NCBI GenBank assembly: GCA_018262505.1 | Contig: JAGSYV010000016.1 | Location: forward strand, 1 to 38,070 | DNA: 38,070 bases | DNA from: Pseudomonadota bacterium | Lineage (GTDB): Bacteria; Pseudomonadota; Alphaproteobacteria; Rhizobiales; Pleomorphomonadaceae | Direction of reading: 5' to 3' | In this document: positions 19,469 to 26,276 of the stretch, one piece after another | Numbering within the stretch: position 1 is the stretch's first letter | Layout of the letters: the number at the start of each line of letters is the position of its first letter | The notes under the pieces: model-generated | Database searches by the model: none | Told to the model about the DNA's origin: nothing | What the model saw: only the letters and a program-made list of their open reading frames with translations | Position numbers and translations under genes: made by a program

Positions 19469-20677
19469 ATGGGCGAGCTGATCAACGTTTCGACGTTATT
19501 GTTAGTAGGCGTGCTCGGTGGAGCAACGGCGGGCACAGCTTTTGGCTTTATTTGGCTGATGGAACGACGCAACTCAGCCTTAGGCGTCTGGGCTGCTTCC
19601 TTGTGGTTTGGCGCCGCTGCCTGCGCATTCTACATGCTGCGTCCGGTGGTGCCGGATTGGACGTCGGTGTTGTTCGGCAACGCCGTACTAGCCTTGGCTT
19701 ACGGCTTGATCTGGCTCGGCTTCCAGCTTTTCGAGGGCTGCCGGCCAGTTGTCTGGAAGGCTGCGGTTGGTGCCATCGCATGGCTGCCTTTCGTCGCCGT
19801 TCCCTTGCTCCGTAACGAACCTGCCTTGCACGCGGCTCTCGCGGCAATGGTGATGGCCCTTTATTCGCTGGCGATCGCGTGGAAGCTCATTCTGCGTCGT
19901 CGGGTCGAGCCGTTACCGGCGCGGCTGCCGATCGCTGTGTTGTTTGCCGTTCACGGTACGCTCTATATGCTGCGCGTGCCGCTGCTCCTGCTCTTTCCCG
20001 ATTTTGGTTTCGACGCCGCCTTTGATCAGTCGCCGCTGTTTATCGTCGGTGTCTTGGAGGCATTGCTGTTCACGCTGTTCCTTGTGGTTGCCATGCTGAC
20101 GCTGATTGCTCAGCGCGACGCCCGCTTCCACCGCAAGGCGGCGGACATTGATCGGCTGACCAGCCTGCCCAATCGGGCAGCCTTCTTTCGAGATGCCGAG
20201 ACACTGCTCCAAGGGAGCTGCGAGCGCGGTGTGCTGATGGTGTTCGACCTCGACCACTTCCGCTTCGTCAACGATCATTTTGGCCGGGCGGAAGGGGATC
20301 GGGCGCTCCGAGCCTTTGCTCAGGTCCTGAATCGTGAAGTACGCCCGCCCGACATCGTTGCGCGGATTGGCGATGAGGAGTTTGCGCTGTTCATGCCATC
20401 GATCCGGCTCGACGTCGGTCTGTCGATTGCCGAGTATCTCTGCCGCCGGACCGAGGAACTGAGGCTGATGACCGAAGGCGGCGAGCATATTCCGCTCACC
20501 ACCAGCGTTGGCGTGGCGGCCGTTGCTGACGTCGGTGCCAATATCGAGGCGCTGATGGTGGCCGCTGGCGCGGCGCTTGGCGAGGCCAAACGCATCGGAA
20601 GGAACCGGTGCCGTGCCTATCGTGCCGCGTCGAAGCTGCACAATCGTCTGGTGGATGATTGGCTCAAGACCGGTTGA
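19469..20677 (+). CDS. Membrane GGDEF protein, GDEEF variant with I-site
   Basis: The 402-residue protein has about six to seven N-terminal membrane helices (1-215) and a GGDEF domain with DIDRLTSLPNRAAFF (about 226-240) and FDLDHFRFVNDHFG (259-272). The active-site motif reads GDEEF (301-305) instead of GG(D/E)EF: the second glycine, which lies at the GTP-binding turn, is aspartate. The inhibitory RxxD motif is intact as RPPD (292-295), exactly five residues upstream. It could be a cyclase of altered activity or a c-di-GMP receptor. I chose the ATG at 19469, which has GGAGG six bases upstream, over the start eight codons earlier. It is a paralogue of the cyclase at 14118-15353, and the two flank mfd. 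Confidence 0.9.
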   Translation: MGELINVSTLLLVGVLGGATAGTAFGFIWLMERRNSALGVWAASLWFGAAACAFYMLRPVVPDWTSVLFGNAVLALAYGLIWLGFQLFEGCRPVVWKAAVGAIAWLPFVAVPLLRNEPALHAALAAMVMALYSLAIAWKLILRRRVEPLPARLPIAVLFAVHGTLYMLRVPLLLLFPDFGFDAAFDQSPLFIVGVLEALLFTLFLVVAMLTLIAQRDARFHRKAADIDRLTSLPNRAAFFRDAETLLQGSCERGVLMVFDLDHFRFVNDHFGRAEGDRALRAFAQVLNREVRPPDIVARIGDEEFALFMPSIRLDVGLSIAEYLCRRTEELRLMTEGGEHIPLTTSVGVAAVADVGANIEALMVAAGAALGEAKRIGRNRCRAYRAASKLHNRLVDDWLKTG

Positions 20678-20688
20678 CGGTCTCTGTT

Positions 20689-21759
20689 TCAGACCGAAGC
20701 CGCGGTCTTCGGGCGGATCGCCATCGTTCCGAGCAGCAGCGCCACGTAAATCACGATGGCCGCGATGATCAGCCACGCCGGACAGCGCAGCTTTTCGGTC
20801 GCCTCCATGGCATCGAACGTAATGCGCAGCCCAATCGCGATCTGCAGCAGCATCGCAGGCACATAGAGGATCGGCACGTAGCGGACCGGTGCCCCTGTGA
20901 CGGCCGGCAGGATGATCGGCGCATGGGCGAATACCATCGACAGGATGAAGCCGACGGCGATGGCGTGGATGGCCGCGTCATGGCCGTACATGCTTTCGCC
21001 CGGCGGCAACAGGGAAAGGCTTGCGGCGGCGACGATCAGCCAGCCGTAACCGCAGATCAGCATGAGGGCGGAGAAGCGCGCGAACCCGTGCGTGCGAACG
21101 GTGCGGAGCGCGATGTCCTCCCTGAGCAGCCAGAGCGCGATGCCGGCAAGCGCCACGGAAAGCAGCGTCGAGCCTTGCCATGGCTGGCCCAGCGCGAGCG
21201 CCAGCGCAAACAGCGCGACGAGGACGATCAGCAGGCCGCGAGCGGCCAGCGTTGGCCGTAACAGGCGCGATAGCTCGATCCGCTCGGCGACGACCGTCAG
21301 GATCAGGAAGCCGAGCCAGACATAGCCCACCTCCGCCAGCGTGCGGCCGGAAATCCAGAAGAGGGTTCCAAGTGGCCATAGCGCAGCGGCAACTGTCATC
21401 AATCCGGTGAACAATGTCGGTAGTTTCCAGGTTGCGAGAGCCGTGAGCAGCGTCAATCCCACGCCGGCAGCGAGGAACAAGGGAGCGGTCGCCTCGGCAT
21501 AGCCGGAAAGCAACAGGACGGCACCGGCCGCCGACAGAGCTGGTACCAACAGCGCGGCGAGGCGATCGTCGGCCACGGCCCGCTCAAGGGAAATCAACGT
21601 GCCGAAAAAGCCCGAAACCATGATGGCGCCGTGCATGTCCGCCAGGTCACCCACCGGTGCGACCACGCCGAGACGCGCCAGCCCACCCGTGAGGCCGGCC
21701 ACCAGCGAGGCCGCCGCCGTCACGGCAAGGGCGATGCGGAGAATCGGGGCGAGCGTCAT
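20689..21759 (-). CDS. NnrS-like polytopic membrane protein
   Basis: The 356-residue protein is almost wholly hydrophobic, with about twelve membrane helices. Conserved-looking histidines occur in DMHGAIMVSGFF (His43) and in the segment HDAAIHAIAVGFILSMVFAHAP (about residues 260-285). This recalls NnrS, a haem-binding membrane protein linked to nitric oxide stress and denitrification. It is the last gene of a three-gene operon with a MIP18-type and a DUF2249 protein, both often found near denitrification or NO-response genes. GGAG stands seven bases before the ATG at 21759. I would call it NnrS-like rather than NnrS, because family assignment needs a profile search. Confidence 0.7.
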   Translation of the reverse strand: MTLAPILRIALAVTAAASLVAGLTGGLARLGVVAPVGDLADMHGAIMVSGFFGTLISLERAVADDRLAALLVPALSAAGAVLLLSGYAEATAPLFLAAGVGLTLLTALATWKLPTLFTGLMTVAAALWPLGTLFWISGRTLAEVGYVWLGFLILTVVAERIELSRLLRPTLAARGLLIVLVALFALALALGQPWQGSTLLSVALAGIALWLLREDIALRTVRTHGFARFSALMLICGYGWLIVAAASLSLLPPGESMYGHDAAIHAIAVGFILSMVFAHAPIILPAVTGAPVRYVPILYVPAMLLQIAIGLRITFDAMEATEKLRCPAWLIIAAIVIYVALLLGTMAIRPKTAASV

Positions 21760-21812
21760 GGCAGGGCTCCATGGATGCATCTGAAACGGTGGCGACGTTG
21801 TATTCTTGCGCC

Positions 21813-22163
21813 TCAGCGTCCGAACAGGCCGGCGGCGAACTTCGAAACGGCCGCCTCGAAACGCGACGGCTGGCGCTCGAAACGCGAGCGGACGGCCGGA
21901 TCGGCGAGTTCCGGCGACCAGATAGCCGACTTGTCGATTGCGACGGTCACCTTCCACCCCGCTCCGGCTGCCTTTTCCACGGCGACGCGGGCGGTTTCCG
22001 CGATCAGACTGCCAAGCGGGCAGGTCGGTGTCGTCATCATCAGCTCGACGTGGATCGCGCCGTCACCGATATCGAGACGGCGCACGAGGCCGAGCGAGAC
22101 GATGTCGATGCCGAGCTCGGGATCGTCGACGGTTGCGAGGGCGGCGAGGATCTGCGGTTTCAT
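21813..22163 (-). CDS. MIP18 family (DUF59) iron-sulfur assembly-type protein
   Basis: This 116-residue protein has the MIP18/DUF59 landmarks DDPELGIDIVSLGLV (about residues 13-27) and TTPTCPLG (44-51) with the conserved Cys48. The family includes PaaD, SufT and eukaryotic Cia2, which help to place iron-sulfur clusters in target proteins. A C-terminal extension (about 85-116) is basic and unlike the core. Four bases separate it from the upstream DUF2249 gene, and its ribosome binding site (GGAG) lies inside the end of that gene, so translation is coupled. A role in maturing a metalloprotein needed under low oxygen or nitrogen oxides is a guess from context. Confidence 0.85.
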   Translation of the reverse strand: MKPQILAALATVDDPELGIDIVSLGLVRRLDIGDGAIHVELMMTTPTCPLGSLIAETARVAVEKAAGAGWKVTVAIDKSAIWSPELADPAVRSRFERQPSRFEAAVSKFAAGLFGR

Positions 22164-22167
22164 CGCT

Positions 22168-22413
22168 TCATCTCCGGGTCAGTCGGATGCGCCAGATATC
22201 CGGTCCTTGTTCGAGGTAGTCCCAGTTGAACCCAACCAAGGTCCGCTCCTCGAAATGCTGGCGCAGCGGCACCGGGTCGAAGCTATTGATGATTTCCATC
22301 GCTTGACCCGGCTCCAGGGCATCGAAGCTCTCGATGATGGTAGCGCGACGGAGTTCGCAAGGCAGACGGCGCACATCGAGCACGCTCACAGGGGCGATCG
22401 TATCAAGGGGCAT
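22168..22413 (-). CDS. DUF2249 domain protein
   Basis: The 81-residue protein matches the small TusA-like DUF2249 fold: VLDVRRLPCELRRATIIESFDAL early on, then GQAMEIINSFDPVPLRQHFE, and GPDIWRIRLTRR at the end. The LPCELR stretch keeps one cysteine (about residue 19), although the usual register of this motif in the family is a matter for alignment. Function is unknown; such genes are common near hemerythrin, NnrS and nitrite or NO reductase genes. It is the first gene of the operon. GGAG stands about nine bases before the ATG and is part of a perfect palindrome. Confidence 0.8.
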   Translation of the reverse strand: MPLDTIAPVSVLDVRRLPCELRRATIIESFDALEPGQAMEIINSFDPVPLRQHFEERTLVGFNWDYLEQGPDIWRIRLTRR

Positions 22414-22420
22414 CGTCGGG

Positions 22421-22446
22421 GTCTCCGTTATTCGATGAACGGAGAC
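22421..22446. promoter_or_regulatory. 9-bp palindrome covering the DUF2249 ribosome binding site
   Basis: GTCTCCGTT (22421-22429) and AACGGAGAC (22438-22446) are perfect reverse complements around eight bases. On the minus strand the arm next to the gene contains the GGAG that serves the DUF2249 start. As DNA it could be an operator overlapping the start of transcription. As RNA it would hide the ribosome binding site. Confidence 0.6.
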
Positions 22447-22470
22447 TAGCTTTCTCGTCGCACAGCCTCG

Positions 22471-22484
22471 TTGTCGCGCAGCAA
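22471..22484. promoter_or_regulatory. Candidate FNR/NnrR-type box
   Basis: TTGTCGCGCAGCAA has the TTG-N8-CAA form bound by Crp/Fnr-family regulators such as FnrL, FixK and NnrR. Its centre lies about 64 bases upstream of the DUF2249 ATG. With the usual -41.5 spacing, transcription would start near 22436 with TAGTCT as a -10 element. The pattern alone is common, so the gene content is what makes it credible. Confidence 0.4.
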
Positions 22485-22500
22485 ACTTTGCATACGGAAA

Positions 22501-22526
22501 AGCAACGGCGCCCCGAAGGGCGCCGT
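22501..22526 (-). terminator. Intrinsic terminator of fucO
   Basis: ACGGCGCCC (22505-22513) pairs with GGGCGCCGT (22518-22526) around a four-base loop. On the minus strand the stem is followed by TTGCTTTTCC. It lies 36 bases past the fucO stop and separates it from the DUF2249 operon. Confidence 0.8.
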
Positions 22527-22561
22527 CAGATGTCATTTCAGGATAGGGTGAAGCCGTTGCG

Positions 22562-23713
22562 TCAGAGGATCGAGCGATAGAGCGCTTCGATTTCCGGCAC
22601 GCTGGTTTCGCGCGGGTTGCCACCGGTGCAGACGTCGGCAAAGGCCGCCTTGGCGAGCGCCGGAATGTCCTCGGCCTTGACGCCGACTTCGCTCAGCTTG
22701 GCGGGAATGCCGACATCGGTGGACAACTTCTGCACAGCCGCTACCGCCGCCTTGCGGGCTTCGGCGATCGGCATGGATTCGGTGCCCTTGACGCCGAGAG
22801 CAGCAGCAATGGCCCGATACTTCTCACCGGTGAAGTCGGCGTTATAGGCCATCAGCGTCGGCAGCAACACGGCGTTGGCGACGCCGTGCGGCGTGTTGTA
22901 GAAGGCGCCGAGCGGATGGGCCATGCCGTGCACGAGACCGAGACCGACGTTGGAAAAACCCATGCCGGCCACGTACTGGCCAAGCGCCATGTCCTCGACG
23001 CCCTTGGCATCGCCCGCGCAGGAGGCGCGCAGCGAGCGGCCGATGATTTCGATCGCCTTGATGTGCAGCGCGTCGGAAAGCTCCCAGGCACCCTTGGTGA
23101 TGTAACCCTCGATAGCGTGCGTCAATGCGTCCATGCCGGTCGCCGCCTTGAGCGGCTTCGGCATGGTGGCCATCAATTCGCTGTCGATGATGGCGACCTG
23201 CGGAATGTCGTGCGGGTCGATGCAGACGAACTTGCGGCGCTTTTCCTCATCGGTGATGACATAGTTGATGGTCACCTCGGCGGCGGTGCCGGCGGTGGTG
23301 GCCAGGGCAATGATCGGCACCGACGGCGTCTTGGTGGGCGCAAAACCCTCAAGGCTGCGCACGTCGGCAAATTCCGGATTGTTGGTGATGATGCCGATCG
23401 CCTTGGCGGTATCCTGCGGCGAGCCGCCGCCGATGGCGACGAGATAGTCGGCCTTGGCTTTGGCGAAGGCGGCGACGCCTTCCTTGACGACAGCGATGGT
23501 CGGATTGGGCATCACCTTGTCGAACAGCTCATAGGCCAGACCGGCCGCGTCCAGGAGGCTGGTGACCTTGGCCACCGTGCCGGCCTTGACCAGCACCGCA
23601 TCGGTGACCACCAGCGCCTTCTTGTAGCCGCGACGCTGTACCTCGCCGACCAGCTCGGCACGGGCGCCAGCGCCGAAATAGGACGTCTCGTTGAGAATCA
23701 TGCGATGGGACAT
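22562..23713 (-). CDS. fucO: Lactaldehyde reductase (iron-dependent group III alcohol dehydrogenase)
   Basis: The 383-residue protein reduces L-lactaldehyde to 1,2-propanediol with NADH, or acts in the reverse direction on propanediol. It resembles E. coli FucO closely from memory: RMILNET at the start, GGGSPQD at 96-101 for NAD, NYVITDEEKRRKFVC, and KAATGMDALTHAIEGYIT. The four metal ligands are Asp195, His199, His262 and His276. GGAGG stands eight bases before the ATG at 23713. No other fucose or rhamnose gene lies nearby, so it may serve in handling of other aldehydes or diols. It has its own terminator and a large upstream region. Confidence 0.92.
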   Translation of the reverse strand: MSHRMILNETSYFGAGARAELVGEVQRRGYKKALVVTDAVLVKAGTVAKVTSLLDAAGLAYELFDKVMPNPTIAVVKEGVAAFAKAKADYLVAIGGGSPQDTAKAIGIITNNPEFADVRSLEGFAPTKTPSVPIIALATTAGTAAEVTINYVITDEEKRRKFVCIDPHDIPQVAIIDSELMATMPKPLKAATGMDALTHAIEGYITKGAWELSDALHIKAIEIIGRSLRASCAGDAKGVEDMALGQYVAGMGFSNVGLGLVHGMAHPLGAFYNTPHGVANAVLLPTLMAYNADFTGEKYRAIAAALGVKGTESMPIAEARKAAVAAVQKLSTDVGIPAKLSEVGVKAEDIPALAKAAFADVCTGGNPRETSVPEIEALYRSIL

Positions 23714-24072
23714 GCTGCGTTCCTCCTGAAGCCGGCTTACCGGCACGTCGATGGCTGCGGCGCTCGTGGCCGGCAACCTGCCGGGATTGGATCCGATGCG
23801 TCCGCACGCCGATCGCGAAGGGGGAGGGCACAAAGATCGCCAACCGCGGTCCCTGCCACGAAAGCCGCCGAGAGCTGAGCCGTCTTGAAAGCTATTGGCT
23901 CGCAAGGTCGCTCACAACCTCGCACGAACCCCTATCTTTTGATCGAAAATGATTGAATTTGAAACTTTTGCGGAATAGATGAGGATACAGTTCCGCAAAA
24001 GCCGAGCGGCCCGGAAGACGTTTCGACGCGGAACGTGTTGCAGAAAGCTGGATGTCTAGGCTTAGCTGCCCT
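23714..24072. other. fucO upstream region
   Basis: No gene is supported in these 359 bases. The part next to fucO (23714-23900) is GC-rich. The part from 23925 to 24000 is AT-rich and holds the inverted repeat annotated separately. The minus-strand stretch behind it (TTTCAAATTCAATC and beyond) is a reasonable place for the fucO promoter, but I cannot fix the -35 and -10 elements. Confidence 0.4.
23965..24001. promoter_or_regulatory. 11-bp perfect inverted repeat, operator or terminator
   Basis: CTTTTGCGGAA (23965-23975) and TTCCGCAAAAG (23991-24001) are exact reverse complements with 15 bases between. On the minus strand it lies 72 bases past the stop of the MFS gene and about 250 bases upstream of fucO. 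The A-tract is inside the second arm and only TTT follows, so it is not a classical terminator. Two inverted copies of TTTTGCGGAA about 2.5 helical turns apart fit a dimeric regulator. Confidence 0.5.
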
Positions 24073-25377
24073 TTAGTCGAGCGCTCGCTGGCGGGTTTCC
24101 GCATCGATCTGCGAGGCGGCAATCGCGGCAAAGATCAAAAGCACGGCGAACAGGGCCACCGCCGCACCGAAGCTGCGGGCGATCAGAAGCGACAATAGCG
24201 ACGGTGCCAGCAGCCCGCCGAGCCGGGCCATGGCGCCAGCGGCGCCCATGCCGCTCGCCCGCGCCGCCGTCGGATAGAGTTCCGGCGTATAGGCGTAAAG
24301 CGCGCCCCACGTGCCGAGCAGCGCAAAGCTCATCAGAAGGATCGCCGTTGCCACAAGGCTCGCGTTGCCGGCAATGACGAACAGCACGCAGCCAGCCGCC
24401 GACAGCAGCAGAAAACCGATCAGAGTCGGCCTGCGCCCGATCCGCTCAACACCCCAGGCCGCGAGTGCATAGCCTGGCAGTTGAGCCAGCGCGACGACGA
24501 CGAGGAAGCCATAGCCGCGGACGAATCCGAATCCCTCGCCTGCGAGCCGCGCCGGCATCCATGTGAAGATCCCATAATAGCTGAGCGACACCAGAAACCA
24601 GACGGCGAGCATCAACAGCGTCCGCTTTCTCAGCGCAGGGGACAACAGCCGGACGGTTCGAGGTGCTTCACCGGCGACGAGCGGCTCGGAAAGCGGCGTT
24701 TTGCCATTGGCCATCAAAACGCGGTCGATGACGGCCCGCGCCTCGTCACCCCGCCCCTTGCTGAGAAGATAGAGTGGCGATTCCGGTACCATCAGGCGCA
24801 GCCAAAAGCCGATCAGTGCCGGGATGGCGGTTACGAGAAGGATGGCGCGCCAGGCATCCGCCAAGCCGGCTGAGGCCGCGGCCCAGGCGGCGAGCGCCAC
24901 TACCACCGTGCCGATCGCCCAGAAAGCCTCCAGCATTACCAACCAGCGCCCGCGCCGGTCCGAGGGCAGGAACTCGGCCATCATGGCGTAGTCGACCGGC
25001 AGTGTGCCACCCACGGCAACCCCGGTGAGAAAACGCGCAACGAGCAGCAGCGCGAAGTTTGGCGCGAATACCGAAGCAAGACCGAACAGGCCATCGCACG
25101 CCACAGTCACCAGCAATACCCGTCGGCGGCCGATGCGATCGGCAATCCGACCGAACAGCGCCGCGCCGATCATCATGCCGAGGAAGAACAAGGTGCCGGT
25201 CTGCAGCGCCTCGGGCACTGTCAGGCCAAAGCTGGCCGCGATCGATGGGGCGGTAAAGCCGACGGCCAGGACCTGCATGGCATCGGCAGCCCATACGAGG
25301 CCAAAGATGCCGAGAAGTCGTCGCTGAAACGGGCCGGTGCCGGCCTGATCTAGGGCGGAAACGATGGCAACCGGCAT
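24073..25377 (-). CDS. MFS transporter, sugar/aromatic acid symporter type
   Basis: The 434-residue protein has twelve predicted helices with a longer central loop (about residues 205-245). Motif A-like GRIADRIGRRRVLL follows helix 2, and VPESPLYLLSKGRGDEA after helix 6 is typical of the sugar porter, aromatic acid:proton symporter and NiaP-like groups. TPELYPTAARASGMG in the second half supports this. Substrate cannot be deduced. GAGG stands about eight bases before the ATG at 25377. It shares orientation with fucO but lies about 360 bases upstream of it, so a common transcript is doubtful. Confidence 0.88.
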   Translation of the reverse strand: MPVAIVSALDQAGTGPFQRRLLGIFGLVWAADAMQVLAVGFTAPSIAASFGLTVPEALQTGTLFFLGMMIGAALFGRIADRIGRRRVLLVTVACDGLFGLASVFAPNFALLLVARFLTGVAVGGTLPVDYAMMAEFLPSDRRGRWLVMLEAFWAIGTVVVALAAWAAASAGLADAWRAILLVTAIPALIGFWLRLMVPESPLYLLSKGRGDEARAVIDRVLMANGKTPLSEPLVAGEAPRTVRLLSPALRKRTLLMLAVWFLVSLSYYGIFTWMPARLAGEGFGFVRGYGFLVVVALAQLPGYALAAWGVERIGRRPTLIGFLLLSAAGCVLFVIAGNASLVATAILLMSFALLGTWGALYAYTPELYPTAARASGMGAAGAMARLGGLLAPSLLSLLIARSFGAAVALFAVLLIFAAIAASQIDAETRQRALD

Positions 25378-25512
25378 GGCGATACCTCAAATCGAGGGTT
25401 GGTATGCCTCTTTCATAGACCAAAGTCGCAGGCAGGAAAACCAAACCTTTACCGAACCTGCAACTTCCTTAGGCACGCCAGGACCGAACGCGGCTTCGTG
25501 ATCGCTCCAGGG

Positions 25513-25542
25513 GTGACTAATACTAAAGTCGTATGCTATAAT
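25513..25542 (+). promoter_or_regulatory. Sigma-70-type promoter of orphan transcription unit
   Basis: A perfect -10 element TATAAT stands at 25537-25542, with GTGACT (25513-25518, four of six to TTGACA) 18 bases upstream. Transcription would start near 25549. This is the best-looking -10 in the window and it faces no known gene. Confidence 0.6.
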
Positions 25543-25582
25543 CCTGGACAAGATAAATTGACGATCGAGGTAAGAAGCGATC

Positions 25583-25735
25583 ATGAGTGATATGTCACAG
25601 GACGCCGTCAAGTGTCCGTTCATCCGGTGCCGTCACCCCGTACCGCGCTCCTGGAGCGAAGGATGCGCTTCGAGCTGCTTCTTCCTTCGCAAGGAGCGCC
25701 GACGGGTTACTGTCCGCCATACCTACGACTTCTAA
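25583..25735 (+). CDS. Possible 50-residue Cys/Arg-rich peptide, unknown function
   Basis: From the ATG at 25583 (AAGAAG about eight bases upstream, with GAGG a little further) the frame encodes 50 residues. It contains CPFIRC near the start (about residues 11-16), further cysteines at about 28 and 32, and the basic stretch RKERRRVTVR before a short end HTYDF. No membrane helix or signal is evident. The TAA overlaps the first bases of the terminator stem, so a ribosome finishing this frame would keep the terminator from folding, as in attenuation. The frame is small and GC-rich, and nothing else proves translation. I cannot assign a function. Confidence 0.3.
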   Translation: MSDMSQDAVKCPFIRCRHPVPRSWSEGCASSCFFLRKERRRVTVRHTYDF

Positions 25736-25759
25736 GGAGGGGTTCGCCCCTCCTTTTTT
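25734..25759 (+). terminator. Strong intrinsic terminator
   Basis: AAGGAGGGG (25734-25742) pairs perfectly with CCCCTCCTT (25747-25755) around the very stable TTCG tetraloop, followed by a run of T to 25759. It is the clearest terminator in the window and ends the orphan unit that starts near 25549. Confidence 0.92.
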
Positions 25760-25894
25760 ATTATAGCGCGACACCTGCCCGAGAGAACGGCGGCCTCACA
25801 TTGCCGAAGACAATCGGCAGCTTCGATGCGCGCCGATAACCAGAGATATCGTTGCTGAACAACGTGGTGGTGGGCTGGCCCGATTCAGTAAGTT

Positions 25895-25970
25895 TGGTGA
25901 GCGCGATGGGATTCGAACCCATGACCCCATGATTAAAAGTCACGTGCTCTACCGACTGAGCTACGCGCTC
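25895..25970 (-). tRNA. tRNA-Lys (UUU anticodon), CCA encoded
   Basis: The minus strand from 25970 to 25895 folds into a 76-base cloverleaf. The seven-pair acceptor stem is GAGCGCG with CGCGCTC, followed by discriminator A and an encoded CCA. TAGCTCAG opens the D-arm. The anticodon loop CTTTTAA has anticodon TTT, so it reads lysine codons. The T-arm is ATGGG-TTCGAAT-CCCAT. A -10-like TATACT lies about 37 bases upstream on the same strand. Confidence 0.97.
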
Positions 25971-26276
25971 CCACCTTGATCGCAGCGGCAGTTACCACCT
26001 TCACCGAGTATAACCCGCAACAGGGCCGGCGCGAACGGGCTTTCACATACCCGACCCGAACCGACATGGCAACCGAGGGCAGGGCGTTTTTCGTCCCTCG
26101 GCAAAGCCACGCCCGCTTTTCCGGTGTGTCCGGAAGAGCACGGATCCACCACGAACAGCGACGAAGCCGGCCTATGCGTGGCGCTGGGCATTGCGCCGGG
26201 TATTTGAATCGTTTTATCGAAGGCGCAATTCTCGTGCGGTCGCCATAAACGGAGCCGCCGCTTTTCCCATTGATCG
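25971..26276. other. Non-coding region between tRNA-Lys and MFS gene
   Basis: No gene is supported in these 306 bases. On the minus strand TATACT (26012-26007) is a good -10 for the tRNA gene, with only a weak -35 (TTCGCG or GTTCGC). CCGAGGG/CCCTCGG (26073-26079 and 26095-26101) and CTTTTCCGG/CCGGAAGAG (26116-26124 and 26130-26138, one wobble pair) are two neighbouring hairpins. Neither has a T-run. The promoter of the plus-strand MFS gene should lie here but I cannot fix it. Confidence 0.4.

Larger units (their letters stand above)
25549..25759 (+). ncRNA. Candidate structured small RNA or orphan leader, about 210 nt
   Basis: A promoter and a strong terminator enclose a transcript with marked folding potential. 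GGTG/CACC form a hairpin at 25626-25637. GCGCTCCT (25645-25652) pairs with AGGAGCGC (25692-25699). Inside it GCGAAGG (25656-25662) pairs with CCTTCGC (25684-25690), giving a nested stem of 15 pairs with a small internal loop. The last element is the terminator hairpin with a TTCG loop. A 50-codon frame runs from 25583 to 25735, with its stop codon merging into the terminator stem. This layout resembles an attenuator leader that has lost its gene, or a free small RNA that may also encode a peptide. I do not recognise the family with certainty. Attenuator-type leaders in front of ornithine decarboxylase genes of alphaproteobacteria are one comparison to make. The start is estimated. Confidence 0.55.

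Noticed and set aside
25802-25819. TGCCGA/TCGGCA hairpin as terminator of tRNA-Lys
   Set aside because: No T-run follows on the minus strand, and it lies about 75 bases past the tRNA end; the real 3' processing site is unclear.
25612-25839. 75-codon frame overlapping the orphan unit
   Set aside because: It starts at a GTG without a good ribosome binding site and runs through the strong terminator and its T-run.
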